From NCBI GenBank assembly GCA_037042915.1, contig CM073198.1:3348001-3412000 (forward strand): a DNA stretch of 64,000 bases, read 5' to 3'. Positions 11,364 through 24,510 of this stretch are shown here, piece by piece (within the stretch, counting starts at the first letter, position 1; each line of letters begins with the position of its first letter). The notes below the pieces were generated by a model that worked only from the letters and a program-made list of their open reading frames with translations, searched no databases and was not told where the DNA came from. Position numbers and translations under genes: made by a program. The DNA is from Auricularia sp. M13 (taxonomy: Eukaryota; Basidiomycota; Agaricomycetes; Auriculariales; Auriculariaceae).

Positions 11364-12619
11364 ATGGAGCACGAAGACCCAGAAATGCAGCGTCTGTGGG
11401 ACCTGGTCAACGAGCTCTCCGAGCAATTGTCGCAGAATCGTGCTTTAACAGCGTCATTACAGTCGCAGGTCGGCCTCCTGAAAGTACGCAATGTGGACTC
11501 TGTAGATAATGGGGTGATACTGAGTGGCACTCTGTAGAGCCAAGCGGCGCACACAGGTTCTGGTACGAGCTTGCGACGGTTCAACCTCGACATATCCAGA
11601 GGTGCGCGGCGTCGGCGTGTCGGTATAGATAGACCCTGAAAGAACTGGATTGTATTTTGGCAGAGGTCTTCGAGACCGAGCTTGAACGGACAAATGCGCA
11701 GGTCATCCTGGAGCACCAACAGCTCACGCAGGAGAACAAACAGCTGTCTGCGCTGCTCAAAGAGTTCGAGCAAACGCTCGACATTGTTATGGCGAAGTTT
11801 CGTGGGCACGCGGTTAGTGAAAATCACATCGAGCAGTGGCCATCTCTTTTCTGACTCTTATCTCAGGTGGCAGCCCAGCAACACGAGCAGACTATGATAC
11901 GACACTATGAGACGCTGCTTGCCTCTCGTCCAGAGCTCGACGGCGGTCTGTCCTTTGCGCATAACCCTGCACACCTCGACCAACTTGCGCACCATCTCCG
12001 CCTTGCTTTGCGTGCTCTCCAAGGCTCTGATGCAGGGCCTGATCCGACATTTTCCAACGAACTGTCTGCCTTTGACTCGGACAGCGAGCATCCTGCCAGC
12101 AGTGACCCTTCATTGGAGGACCCGGCAACGGGTCCTGCGGACTGGGCCATTGAACGCGAACTGGAGATCACGCGTCTCGAGCAAGAGAATGCAGATCTAC
12201 GCCGCGTCCTGGGGATCGACGGCCCCATTTCGCAAGAGGAGGCCCGCGACATGGGACTTGGCATGGGCCTTAGCATAAGCAGCATGGACACGGGCTTGCG
12301 TTCCCCTACCTCTCAAGGCTCGCACTTTGGGTCTGGGAGCGGAAGTGGTATGATAATAGGTGCGGGCGGAGGCGGTTCGATATCTGCAGGCAGCTTCCAG
12401 CAGCCGCAGAGTTGGCGACCACACGTACCGGCCCCGCCGCAGCAACAGCGTGTTCGACCGAATCTCATGCCCGGTGCGGGAGGAGGGGCTCCCAATCCCA
12501 TGGGACGTGGGGTTGGAATGGGCATTGGACTCGCCCCTGCGCCACAAATAGGCGGTGTAGGCGGCGGCCCCGGCAAGAATGCTGGCTGGAACAATACCCC
12601 ACCATTCCGGCTGGTCTAA
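11364..12619 (+). CDS. SIKE/FGFR1OP2-family coiled-coil protein
   Basis: Exons 11364-11483, 11538-11601, 11664-11812, 11867-12619 give 361 aa. The first half is coiled coil and includes AKFRGHAVAAQQHEQTMIRH and, later, LEQENADLRRVLGID, which matches the ENxxLRxxL signature that ends human SIKE1 and FGFR1OP2. In animals and filamentous fungi this family belongs to the STRIPAK phosphatase-kinase complex (SCI1 in Sordaria), acting at the nuclear envelope in cell fusion and development. The C-terminal 150 residues are Gly/Ser/Pro/Gln-rich and probably disordered. The family call rests on short coiled-coil motifs, so it is good rather than certain. Confidence 0.8.
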
Positions 12620-12932
12620 TGTCTTTTCTTATGATTCCGTCCTAAATTGTACTCGCTCATGCGCCGCATGGGATGGAAATACCCACGTACCCACACACAA
12701 ATGATTGCGTGTTCCGATGTTCGTCATAACTATGAGGTGTATTACCAGTCGAAACTGCACAGGGATCCTGGATAGTCTATCATGAAGGCGTGGGCATGCA
12801 GCAACAGAGCAGTGTTGAAACCAGAGTCAGTTGAAAGATAAAACCGAAGAAAGAAAACGAGAGTGAAGACAGCAGGGTGATAAATACCATAATTCCTCTA
12901 CCACAGCTACAGCGGGTGTGAAGCCGGTATAT
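12620..12932. other. Convergent 3' region
   Basis: Two genes end towards each other here. No further gene is seen. Confidence 0.4.
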
Positions 12933-15900
12933 CTACACGCGTCCGACGACCACTTCGGCACGCTCCTTGAGAGCACGGACCTTGCGGTTTAGTTCGTCCG
13001 CAGCACGTTTGCGTTCGAGTACTTGATACGCAGGCGTCTTTCGCTGAGGCATCCACGCAGGGCCGCCTTCGACCTTGCGTTTGTTCAGCTCGGTCAGATC
13101 TACGACCTTTGGCGCCGACGAAAACGCAATGACATCGCGGTATAGTGTCTTCGTCTCCAGGGCTAGTGAACGCAGCGTTGTGGGTGGCGTCGACGGGCCA
13201 TCAGAGTCTGCTGCAGATGAGGTTGGCGAGCCTGGAGGGGTGAGGGGTGGTGGTGTGTATGTTGGAAGATCTGGCAGCTGGCGAAGCTCTTTGAGCAGGT
13301 CCTGGCCCTTGAGGTAAGAGTTCTCCTGCCGCAGAAAACGGACTGTCCCGCGCAAGGAGTCAATCTAATGGCTCCGTCAGCATGGGCATGGGATAGAGCG
13401 TTGATGGCGCACCTGCTCCAGCAAGTGGGATGTTTCCAAGTTGGTCTCCACAGGAATCACCTCGCCCTCAACTTGTTGGGTTGTCGAAGCTGTATCTCAA
13501 TTGTGAGAAACTCGTGCGACAGATTACGTGCAAACACACCTTCTTTAACGACGGGAGCAGCTTGCTTGAGCTTAACATTCTCCTGCTCGAGAGCATCCAA
13601 GTCGGCTTGAAGCTGCTCCATCGCCTCCTCGTATGCCTTCTCTTGCTTGCGGGCCTTAGCAAGATCGGCCTCTAACTCAACGATGGCATCTCCCTGTCGT
13701 TTGACTCCCTCCAAACGACGCTCCATGAGCTCGATCTTCACACTCGACTCTTGAATTATTTGATCCTGTGCAAATTTTATCAGTGACTGCGAATCTTTGT
13801 GATAACGGAAACGCACTCGTGCTTTGATACTACGGACTAGCTCTTGGAGCTCTTCGCTCAATTGGCCGACCTTGCGTTCTGCCTCGACGTTGACTGCAGC
13901 CGCTGCCTTGATCTCATCAACGCGCACGACCCAGGGCGACACACCCGTGACTGTTTAACACATCGTGTGAGTCAATTTCTAGTCAACGTAGTTCCGCACT
14001 CACTCTTGACGACGTTCTCCGACTCAAGTGCCACCGGTACAAGGGCCCCCGCGTCTTGTAGAATCTGCTTCATGATGTCGCTTAACACCTCCCACGAAGG
14101 ACTGCCTTCTAACGAGCTGGAGTTGGCGATGGCAAGCTCTCGCACAAAGCCAATAATGGCTGTGAGCTTGAGCGGCGCCTTGGATGCGCGCAATTCGGCC
14201 AGGTGGGCGCCGACCTTTTGCGCAAGCTGCAAAAAATTGTCAGAATATATGGGGTAGATAACGGCAAAGCCACTGACCTGAATACCAAAGTCGACAGCTT
14301 TGGACACGTTAACGGTCAAGGAATTGAGGTTTGGCATCAGGAAGGGCTTCAGTGCGTTCGAGTCGATGAGCAGGTCCTCCAAGCGCTTGATGAGTTTTCT
14401 GACGCACAAGATAGCATGAGTACGGCATGCGACAGGGACAAAAGGACAAGGACGAACCTTGATAGAACTTTGGCACTCTTGAACTGATCAAGCATTGCTT
14501 GCAGAGGTTTGAATATGGCTTCCTCTGCGTCCAGGTCATCGTACTGCACGATGTTGTCTGAAAATAAATTCAGCAAAGCGTGCCATCGTTAAGGTGCACA
14601 CGGACCGTCTTCCTTGATGTGCGCAGTAAGTGCAGTCTTGGTGAGCCCAACAGCAGCAGCAAACATGTCCAGGTCTGAGTCGAATGACGAGGCAAGTGAC
14701 AGTTCCCGCTCGCCCAGGTCGTGCTCGAATCTCGAGAAGTACAGCTCGGCAAGGTGGTCAAATTGGGCAACCATCCTGAATCAGAGGTCAGCGCCACCTT
14801 CACAGAGGGAGGAAGTTACGTACTTGTGGATATCGCTGACGCATTCGATCTCGCGGAATTCGTCGCGCTTGAGCAGGTCAATGTGCATATCAATCCGTTT
14901 CTCCATCGGCGCAACGTCCGCATAGACGCGTCCAATGTTCAAGAACGACTCGACATCGCAACGGCGCAGGACGGCGGCAAAGCGCTTGCAGAGTGTGGAC
15001 ATGTAAATGATACGGCCGCGCATCTGATATCGCGTGAGGAACAGACAAAGCGCGACATGAACGACAACGAACCTCGCAGACAGCTGCAAGGCTCTCAGAG
15101 ATGGGTCCGCTGAGCGACTCGGGCAATCCGTGGATCTGGCCGACAATGTTGTTGATCAGGTCCGCCTTGGCTGCCAGACGCTGGAAGAACAAGTAGCAGT
15201 TCGTCGCGTCCGAGTCCGACTCGATGTAGATCTGGGGAAGATACGGCTAAATGCAGATTTAGCCAATGTGCAGATCGAAAGCAGATGCTGCAGATGATAC
15301 ATACCTGGACAATAGCGAGGAGCTCGCGACCTTCGCGCGCTTCAATTCTCCGGAGCTCGAGGTCAATAGTCTTGGCCTGGTTCTTGAGCGCAGATGATTG
15401 CAGCTTCAGATTGAGGGTCATCATGGCCGCGGATTGGTTAGCTTGAGCCTGCGACTCAGTCTGCGCGGTCTGGTGTTGAGCTCGCAATGCCTCCATATCA
15501 CTGGAGACGTGTCAGTCAGAGGCCGTAGAAAGACGATGAAACGCACGATTGCAGCTGCACGACAAGGTCCCTGAACTGGTTGATAGTTTGCTCGTAGTCC
15601 TGTAGCGCCTCTTCAAGTTGGTCGATCTTACGAGCCTGTTCCCTAGCTTGGGCATCCTTCATCTCTACGGGGCATAGTCAGAATAAATGCCAACATGGGC
15701 GGTCAGCAGCAAGGACCCACCGATCTCTTCCTGCATGGCCTTCTCAGATTCGATGTGGTTCTCTTCGAGCTCGTCGCTTAATTCCTTGAGCGCTTCGAGA
15801 TCCTCAATGACGATCCGCATCTCCTCGATTTTCTGGAGTCCCAATTTAGCTTTTCTGCACTGGGCACCACAGGAAACGACTGCATACCTCCCCAAGCTGA

Positions 15901-17534
15901 AGATTACGCTCGGTTAGCTCCACGAGCATTTCCTCCGCGCCGAGAGCATCGTCCAGTTGCAGCTTGAGTTCTTCAATTTGGACGTCCGCATTCTCGAGTT
16001 TAGATAGCGTGTTCTCGTATTGGGCTGATCCCGCGTCAGCATGTAGGCCTTACGCAATATCATGCACGTACATTGCAGGTCATCCAGACTAGCCAGATCG
16101 CGCTCCAGTTCTTGAATCTTGCGCCGTTGCTCCATTTCCGTTTCATGTGAGATATCTCGTAAACTATCGAGACGAGGGATGAGTGAACGGGTCAGAGTGC
16201 CAGCGAAACTACACGCTCACCGGACGAGAGCCTCCTTCAATCTCTCATTGTGACGCTCGAGTTGGATGTAAGCGAGTGTACTGCGCGCAGGATCATCGCC
16301 CTGCTGGCCCTCGCCCTCATCCGTGCCTTTCAACACGTTGAGTTCAACCTCGTGCACAGCGAGCTGCTCTTTCAGGCTCTCGAGCTCGGCTTCGGCGGCC
16401 TCCGCGCGCTCTTCGGCCATTTCCTTGTCCAACATGGCCATCTCCAGCTGCTCGGCGGCTTCGGTAAGCTTGCCCTCCGTCAGCGCGGTCAGGTCGTTCT
16501 GGTCCGCAAGCGAGCGTCGTGTTTCCACCAGTTCCGTTTGCAGTTGGTTGAGCTTGGCTGGGGCAGCATATGAGAGCAAGTCAGAAAGTTAATGCGATTC
16601 GCGTACCTTGCAATTTAGGGCGCAACGCGACGAAATTCTCCGCGTCCGCCAGACGCGCCTCCAGTTCTCGTATTCGTTGCTGGTCGTCGGCGCGTTTCGC
16701 TTCCATCATCCGTATGCGCGTTTTCAGCTCCTGCTCCTCAATGCGCAATGCCGCGAGCTCCTGCGCGTCGGCTGACACCTCCTTAGGTGAATCCACCTCG
16801 GGCGACGACACTGGCGCAGTGCTGGAAGACGACGTAAGTTGGATGGGCGAATGCAGCGACACCGGCGTCGCAGGCGGGGGGTGCTCGTCACGTGGCGTGA
16901 CAGGCGGCGGGGGCGGCGAGGCCACCTTGCGCTGCTGCTGCGGCGGCGGAAACGAGGCGGCGGTGGGCGTGGACGGTGGGTGCTGCGGGCGCGGAATCTG
17001 CACGGACGGCGTGCGCTTGACGGGCGAGGGGATGGGCGCGCGGCCGATGGTGGACGGCGTCGTACGCGACGGCGGCGTCTCCCTCCCGGCGCTCGCGACC
17101 GAGCGCATGGTCGTGCTGCGCGCGAGCCCGCCGGCGCCTGCGTTGCTCGGCGTGCGCTGGTGGCCCATGCTGCGGCTGGGCGGGAGCATGCTGCCTGGGC
17201 GAGACGCGGGTGTGCGGCCATTGGCGACGGGCGGCGGCTGCGCGACGCGTCAACGGTGGCCCTCACAAGATACCCAAGGCGCCCATCTACTTACTGGTGC
17301 GGGCTCCGGGTCGACGACGGTGACCTGGCTGACGCGGACAAAGACGCCATAGTACGGCTTGCAGTTGAAGTACTGCTGGCCCTGCACGCTGCCGTTGTTC
17401 TTGCCCTTGGGCTCGAACAGCTCGATGCCAACCCACTTGCCCGGCGAGAAATGCGTCGTCCCGAAGAAGCGCACGATGCCGCGCATGCCCTGGTACTCGA
17501 CCAGCGCGCCGACGGGGGGTTCTGCGGGTGCCAT
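12933..17534 (-). CDS. DCTN1: Dynactin p150-Glued subunit
   Basis: Largest dynactin subunit; it links dynein to microtubules and cargo. Eighteen exons: 17534-17295, 17237-16607, 16557-16221, 16163-16072, 16024-15888, 15832-15721, 15664-15547, 15500-15305, 15231-15073, 15023-14824, 14775-14606, 14557-14458, 14398-14278, 14226-14004, 13950-13817, 13765-13540, 13489-13413, 13364-12933. They sum to 1234 aa, close to known p150 proteins. An N-terminal CAP-Gly domain (about 7-73) contains GKNNGSVQGQQYF; a Pro/Ser/Arg-rich basic linker follows to about 215. Then come long coiled coils, the conserved dynactin domain (GGxx-type region with YIESDSDATNCYLFFQRL and LPESLSGPISESLAAVCE) and a final coiled coil. 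The 51-nt intron at 13766-13816 contains no stop and is in frame, so it could be retained in some transcripts. Confidence 0.95.
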
Positions 17535-18257
17535 GCCAGCGGCCAGTAGCTCAGAAACGATGATACAACGCGGTCCAGGGAATAAGGAAAATGCGGGATG
17601 TCACAGGGAGTGTCTTGCGGCGCGTTACGAGCGGTAGAAAGGTCGGTGTGGGCGCGTCTGCATTGGCAGACCTCGGAGGTCGCGGTGGCTGGAAGGCCAA
17701 GTTGGGCCTTGCGCGGAAGCAACTGCGTGACGTGAATAGGCGCACAAACAAACACTGAACCAGAGAATGCCGGGGAAATTGGGATTACACTTCCTCTACG
17801 TACATGCAGATGTCCAAGAAATCGATGCTAAAGCGGCTACTACAAGTCTCACAGGAGATAACAACTTCAACAGCAGGTCGACAGCGTGTAAAGTACAATT
17901 GAACTGGTCGCATACCAGCAGACAGCAGACAGAAAATTGAAGGCAGCAGGAGAACATACGCAGAAAGCCGCTTGTCGGCGGGACTAGAATATTGCCCCTA
18001 CGAGGCACGCAGGAAGCACGAATCGCAACTTGTCAAAATGGAGGACTGGGATCATGAAACGGCATTGCCAGTCATCCTCTGCAGAGAAGAAGCTGGTTAT
18101 ACAGTCTGGATGGCCGGGTTGCCTAAAGAGGCATGCAACACCATCGTATGCAGCTTGTTCCGCACCGGAGTCTAGAGATGGGCGGGGTCCACAGTTCTGG
18201 AGAAATCAAGGCGTTAACCACAGTTAAACCAATGGAGAACACATGACTGAACCATTC
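17535..18257. other. Intergenic, 5' of dynactin p150
   Basis: Between the p150 start and the stop of the zinc-finger gene. Short ORFs only; presumed p150 promoter plus the zinc-finger 3' UTR. Confidence 0.4.
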
Positions 18258-19835
18258 TCACCCTGAGAAGATGCACTTGTATTCGTGGGCGTCGAGAAGG
18301 TCCCCATCCGTGAACGGCTGCGAGCAGTTTCGGCACTGCATCTCTGGCGGCGCAGAGAACTTGTTCACGAAGTGTGTGGTCACTGGGGAGACAGACGTTT
18401 GGTCGGACGGTATGGGAGCGTCCACGGGCGTAGTGTGTCCGCCACCCGAGGCGCGGCCTTTGGTGCTCCCGCCTCTACCTCGGCTTTTGCGACCGCGACC
18501 TCCACGAGAGCTCTTGCCCGATTTCTGAGACTTGCTGAAGTAATGTCTGACACAAGATGAGCATATGAATGAACACGAAGGAGATCGAGCATACCCAGTA
18601 GTGTCTTTATGCCGTTTGAGACCGTCCGGCTGGATGGCATTCAGTCACGATGATCGAGCACATGGAACTGCGCAACAAGAACGCACCCGAGTATACGCGA
18701 GTCCACACTCGCATTTGCTACAAATCAGATCAGATAATTTAGTTCACGAAAGAGAGAATGCAACGCACAATTGCTTCTCGGCGTGAAGTGCTGAGGTACG
18801 ACGATGGCGCACCACATCAGCAAGTGAGGGATATCGCTTCACACAGCCGTTCAGGCCGCACAAGAAGTCGCCAGAAGCCGTGGGCTCCTCGTCGGGCAAC
18901 GTTGCGGGTTGAGTGCGTCTGCGCTTGCGCCGCCCAATGCCCTTCTTTCCAGTCTCGGCGGGCTCACTCTCGGAGTCGTCATCGCTGTCCGATTCGCTGG
19001 AACTCGCGCCCTCCGACGAGGAGGCAGAGCTGGAGGCTTGACGAGGCCTCTTGATACCCAAGACGCTCTTCCCCGGAGAATGGAAGAGGGGATCATGCGG
19101 CAGACGCGGTCCGTTGAGGACCAAATGCTTCGAGAGCTGGATGCGCAGCGGCGTGTGCGCCATCTGCGGCTGGGGCGGGCTCAGCAACGGCCCGGGTTGC
19201 GCGCCCACATCGAGTTCAAGCGAGTTGGCGCCGTTGCGCGGCTGCGGCGTCGCGGCGCGCGGCGGGGGCTGGGGCTGAGGGCTGGCGGGGCCGGAAGCAT
19301 CCGCGCGAGCGTCGGGCGCGCGGTCCCGCCGCGTCTCGGGCGCGTATATGTGGCTGGTGCGCAGCGCGACGAGCTCAACGGGCGCAAGCTGCAGCGGGCG
19401 CGGCGGCGGCTGAGAGGGCGCGGCCACGTCGCCGCGGGGGCGCGGCTGGCTCCGCGGCGCCGGCGCGTGCTCCGCGAGCGCACGCCGGTACGTCCGCGCG
19501 TACGACGGCTTGCGGGCCTGCTTGAGGAGGTCGAGCAGGCCGCATATTCCCGGCGAGGGCTCGTACGCGGCGTCCCCGGGCAGGCTGCGCTCGCTGTGCG
19601 GGCGTGGTGGGCGTTGCGTCGCCCCCCGCGCCCCGGCCTCGCTCGTCGCGGCCTGCGACTGAGACATTGCAAGCGCCGCCTCTGCGCGGTGCGGCGAGCC
19701 GCGGCCAGTGGATCCCTGTGCGCGGGCGGGAGGCGGTCAGCGGCGGGCGCGCGTCGATGGGGCTGCGATGCGGGGGCGACTGACCTGGGCACAATTATAC
19801 GCCGCCTCCGTCTCTGGCATTTCGTTCGTAGCCAT
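18258..19835 (-). CDS. C2H2 zinc-finger protein, probable transcription regulator
   Basis: Exons 19835-19785, 19715-18769, 18717-18687, 18629-18595, 18546-18258 give 450 aa. The first 200 residues are Pro/Ala/Arg-rich and probably disordered, followed by an acidic Ser patch and a basic cluster (KKGIGRRKRRR) that could act as a nuclear signal. Three Cys/His modules follow: CGLNGCVKRYPSLADVVRHR, then CECGLAYTRPDGLKRHKD (assembled across three short exons, one 31 nt and one 35 nt), and a C-terminal CRNCSQPFTDGDLLDAHEYKC-like finger ending just before the stop. DNA binding is inferred from the fingers; no orthologue is recognised. Confidence 0.85.
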
Positions 19836-20077
19836 GCTCAGTGCCAGTGCGGCAAGCCTTGGCCTCGGAGATGAGATGCGCGCGCTGCAACCGACGCTCT
19901 CGCCACCGAATGAGTGTGCGAGCGGAAACTGACGAGCCACAAACGGAAGCTCTTTGCGCACTGCCCGCCAAAACCACAGGCGGCACCACGCCCGAGTCAG
20001 GCAGCCAGAACGCCGTCGATCGCCCATATTTTCTCTGATTCACAGTATAGTATACAATAGGACAGCAAATACGAGCC

Positions 20078-20564
20078 CTAATCGTCCGCGGAGAGCCCAT
20101 AGTCCGCGTGCAGCTGCCGCACGGTCGTCTGCTTGAGCGAGGCCAGCTGCGCAGCGACGGTCGGCCCAGCGCGCTCCCAGCGGCCGCGGGATACGACGGC
20201 GAAGCGGCCGTGCTTACCTTTCCGAGAACGACCTGTCGCAGCCGTCAGCGCCCGGCGCACAAGCGGCGGCACAATCCACACCTGGCACGCGTCCTTCGCT
20301 TCGTTGTACTCGTGCAGCAGCTTGATGTGCCGTCCAACGATCAGCTCCGCGTCTTCGCCCTCGCTGTCGCAGCGCATGTGAGCCGTGAGAGCCCGCGCCC
20401 GCAGCGCGCCCAACGCACCCCAGCTGCTTCTCGAGCTCGTCGATCTCGGCCTGCAGCGCTGCAACGCGCCCGGACAAATCGCGCTTCGAAGTCTGCGTCT
20501 TGCGTTCTCAGCAATGCACACTGCGGCCCGCGCTCCGCAAGCATACCTTGGCCAGCGTCGCCAT
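20078..20564 (-). CDS. swi5: Swi5/Sae3-type recombination mediator
   Basis: Five tiny exons, 20564-20547, 20498-20419, 20363-20282, 20232-20218 and 20146-20078, give 87 aa. Swi5 (Sae3 in budding yeast), with Sfr1 or Mei5, loads Rad51/Dmc1 on single-stranded DNA. The conserved core is seen once spliced: VGRHIKLLHEYNEAKDACQ, then VVLGKLASLKQTTVRQLHA and a final DYGLSADD. The N-terminal part is a short coiled coil (VAALQAEIDELEKQLG). Exon 4 is 15 nt and encodes exactly VVLGK; exon 1 is 18 nt. Length matches the family. No single ORF longer than a fragment exposes this gene. Confidence 0.93.
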
Positions 20565-20760
20565 GAGAGGAGGATGCAGAATGTCAAAGCCCGTGTTCGG
20601 CGCAGAAGCCGGCGGATCGGCGCTGCAAGCGGCGTGACACTGAACACGCGACGTCACACGAAATCCAGGAACGTGGGGGTTGCAATTCTCAAAGCATGTG
20701 CAGCGGGCGTGATACAAATGATACAGCGTGTGTATGAAACCTATCAAAGCAGCAACGTCT

Positions 20761-23700
20761 TTACGCGTCAGCAACGGGGAGGGACGGGGCAGTGTTAGTC
20801 CGAGGGGGTAGAGGGGGCGGCCGGCGTTGAGGGGGTTCGGCGGGCGCAATGCCCAGTGGGTCAGGCAATGTCTGCTGCGGCGACTCTGGAGCACTACCGT
20901 TCTGCACTGGTGCAACTTCACGGGCATCCAGCGCGGGTGACTGGAAACTCGATTGCCGACTGTGCGTCCTGCTCCCGCTGTTCCTCCTCTTCTCATCGAG
21001 CGCAACAACATTCTTCAGCGCCTCACTCGCAGGCGACGATGAACTCGGGGACGACGAAAGCTGAGGCACAGCTTCCGCCTCGGCAGCCGGCGTCGGCGTC
21101 GGCGTCGTCGTCTCCTCATCCGGCAAGGGCGGCAACGAATCCCTTTTAACCGACGACCCCGTATTCTTTCTTGGCGGAAGCGGCGGCGGCGTCGGCGACG
21201 CAGGAGCATTTGAGCTCGAGCTGCCGCTCACAGGCGTCGACAAGTCCAATAGCGAAGCCTCAGCGGGCGTAATCGATCCAGTCGACACCGACCTCGCATG
21301 CTCCTGCTGGCTCATAGAGTTGCGCGCGAAAAGCTTATACACGCTCGTCGTCGCCGCCGCAAGCTGCAACGGCCGCGCGCGCGGCCGCTCCTCCTCCGCG
21401 GGCGGCGGCGGCGCAGGCGAGCCGAACGCCATGGGTTCGTTGCGGTGCGACTGATGAATACCAGGGATCGTCATCGTCGCCGCCTTGGGCGGCTGCCGCT
21501 GGATCGGCTGCTGCGCCCCCGGCGAGAGCGCCGCGGGGTCCTCGTCGGGCAGCCCAAACGGCGCCGCGACGTGCACCGCCGACACCGTGGGCGCCGCGGC
21601 CCCGGACGACCGGACGAGCGCGATGCCCGACTTGGCGGGTGAGCCGCTCGAGCCCGACAGCTGCGCCTGGCCGGCGCGCGGCGGGATGTCCACCGGGAAC
21701 GACTGCGCGCCCGCCGTGGGCGTGACGCTCGGGCTCGCCCTGCCCTGCTGCCGATTCGCGACCGCCTCGCGCACCTCGTCGTACCGGCTGCGCATCATAT
21801 TGAGCACCGACGACGAGCTCGCGTTCGAGTTGGTCGCGGACGAGGCGTGCGAACCGAGCGAGCCGTGGGTGCTCTCGCGCTCGAGCGCGGCGGCGGCCGC
21901 GATCTCCTCGCGCTCCTCCTTCTTGAGCCCGCCCCAGTTCGCGCCCCACTTCTTCATCGCCTCGCGCGCGGACGTCGCGAGCGGGCCCTTCTCGGCCGCC
22001 GCGGCGCGCGCCTTGAGGTTCGAGAGGAACGTCGACGTCGCCTTGCTCGCGTTCGGCGTCGGCGGGCGCGACCCACCGGCGCCGCCGCCGTCCGAGTGCA
22101 TCGACACGGACGATACGGACCCGGACGACTGCCGATGCGCCCGCCGCGGCGCCAGCGTGTCATGGTGATGCTCGTACTCCTCGTCATCGTCGTCAGTGCG
22201 CGCCGCGGCAGGCGCAGACGTCCCGCGCTCCGTCGTCGCGCCAGTAGCAAGCGCCGCCCGTCCGCGAGCTTCGTCTTCAGGTTCGTCCGTGAGGCCAACG
22301 CCAACACTGGCACTGCTACCTCCACTGGCCGTGCGCAGCGTCGACGTCGACGCATTCGTATTGGCATTAGCATTCCCACCGAACCAGGCCTTCTTCAGCG
22401 GCGTCGTCGGCGCAGAAGCAGTCGTCACAGCAGCAGGGCTAGTCTCCGCGCGCGGGAGACTGCCCGGCTCCGGGCTCGGCGGGGCAGGCGAGGCCGCCGT
22501 GGAGTTCTCCAGCGGCGGCGACGCGGGCGTCACGAAGAACGCGTCCACGGACGCAGCCTTGGGGATCGCCTCGGGGATCATCGGCACGTCCGCGTCATTG
22601 TCATTTTGGTTCTGTGAGGACGGCGGACGCGGGAGCGTTGCCGCGAGTTCCGCTGCGTTCGCATTCTCGTTGCTGTTGTCGTCGGAGGCGGCGCGTTGCG
22701 GTCGTAAGGCCGGGCGGAGGGCGTCTTCCCATATGCCGCCGCGGCGCTCGTAAGGGTTCGAGTCGAAGAAGGCGATGTCGTCCATGTTGGGCAGCACGAC
22801 GGATTCTTGAATCTGCATGCGGGAATCATCGGTAGCTGTAGTTAATAGTGAACAAGAACGTACAATCTCCTTGAGTTTGGACTCGATGGTATTGAGGATC
22901 ATGCTCCACTTGATCTGGCGGTCGCTCACGATGGGCTCGACGCCGAGGTCCATCTTGGGCATGGACGTGAACGCATACCAGATGCGGTTGCTCGGCGGAC
23001 GCTTGACTTTGACGAGCAAGTTGCCTTCGAGCTCGCGTAGGACGGCAGCGAGGACGAGCTTGACGGTGTAGCTCTTGAAGCGCGCGCCGAGGTTGATGAT
23101 GGCCACCGTCTCGATCGTAATGCGGATCTCGCCCTTGTAGCGCACGCCGACCTCGAAGCTGGCGTCGCCCTCCTGGGTGAGCTCCTTGAGCATGGGCTTG
23201 TGCAGCGTGGGCGCGACGCTGCCGACGTTGACGTCGGTGACGACGATGTCCTGGAGGAACGCGGGGCGCTTGACCTTGCCGAGCTTCTTCATGAGGCGGC
23301 CGATGATGTAGGCCTCCAGGGCGGCGGTGCGGTAGAACGAGAAGAAGAGGCGGGCGAGCAGGGCGTTGAGCCAGCGCATGGGGATGCGGTCCTCGACGGC
23401 GTCGAGCGTCTGGACGAGCGCAGCCATGTCGGCGGTGCCGAAGACGGGCGCGACGCTGGGCGGGTGCGGGTCCTGCGGCTCGGCGCAGTGCAGCAGCGCG
23501 AAGTACCAGTCCTCCATCTCGACGTTGGAGCGCACGAAGACGAACCAGGGCGTGTGCGGGTCGAACGCGTCCTCGCGCGCGGCGTCGCGGCGGGCGGCGG
23601 CCTCGTCGAGCGCGGCGAGCTCGCTGGGCTTGCTCGTGCGCTCCTTGGCGTCCTCTGCGTCGTTGCCCGAGGCCATGTCGCGCGTGACGCTGGGCATCTC

Positions 23701-24278
23701 GCGCGGCGTCGCGTCCTTGGGCATGAGGCAGATGGCGTTGCGCTTTGCAAAGAGCTCGCCGTCGAGCAGGCCCTCGGGGTAGCTAGAGCCGTGGATGAGC
23801 ATGGCACGCGTTGTATGGGCAGGGACACGCACATGGTGACGCGGTGCATGCTGACGTCGAGCGCGGCCCAGCACTCGGCCATCGCCTCGTCCTCGTAGAG
23901 GTAGAGGACGGTGCCCTTGAGGACGACAAAGAACGTGTCCTTCGGGCGGGCGCGCTTGGGGTCCTTGCTGCGGGCGTCGAGGAAGCTGCGCATGAGCGTC
24001 ATGTAGCCGCCGTCGCCGGGCTGCTCGTCGAACGTCCGGCGGACCACGAGCCAGCCCTTGCGCGGGCGCGGCGGCTGGGCGGGCAGCGCATCGCCCTTCT
24101 CGTCCTGGTCGTCGCGCGCGGCGTCCGCAGCGTGCAGGCCGTCCTTGGCGGGCTTTGCGGGGTCCGGGTCGCCGACGGGCACGGACGTGTAGACGGCGAA
24201 GGCGACGGCGGCGGCGACGAGCAGGGGAAGGAAGGTGAGGCCGCCGAGGATGTATGCGTAGAGGAGAGCCCTGAGCAT
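20761..24278 (-). CDS. NVJ2: TEX2/Nvj2-like SMP-domain lipid-transfer protein
   Basis: Exons 24278-23833, 23782-22864 and 22812-20761 give 1138 aa. An ER-type N-terminal membrane segment (about 5-33) is followed by a PH-like region with [25 protein letters not shown] and an EDWYFALL end. The SMP-LTD lipid-binding domain spans roughly residues 280-470 ([53 protein letters not shown]). Family members bridge the ER to the vacuole, nucleus or lysosome at contact sites and move lipids. The last 650 residues are low-complexity Ser/Pro/Ala and probably disordered. The 51-nt second intron is in frame without a stop; conservation of the flanking residues favours splicing. Confidence 0.92.
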
Positions 24279-24510
24279 CGGGCGACGGGGGCGCGCACGG
24301 CGGGAGTGACGTGTGCGGTGGCAAGCAGCGGGCGGCGGCGGGCTGAATCCGGGATCGTCAGTCAGAGTCACGGCTCACTTCAAGCACGCTGCATTTACAA
24401 CGTCCGGGCGGACTCTACTAACTGGGCGCAATGGAGGAGCGCCGACGTCATCGACGAGCCGTGTACTTAAGGGCTCCTCCCTCGCCGTCTCGATCCCACT
24501 CTACACAACC
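24279..24510. promoter_or_regulatory. Divergent promoter region
   Basis: This 232-bp gap separates the starts of the minus-strand lipid-transfer gene and the plus-strand CsbD-like gene. No clear TATA box was identified. Confidence 0.5.

Noticed and set aside
21847-22617. 256-codon plus-strand ORF
   Set aside because: Antisense to the disordered tail of the lipid-transfer gene.
24279-24371. 93-nt upstream extension of the lipid-transfer protein
   Set aside because: Needs a GTG start; the ATG at 24278 directly precedes the membrane segment.
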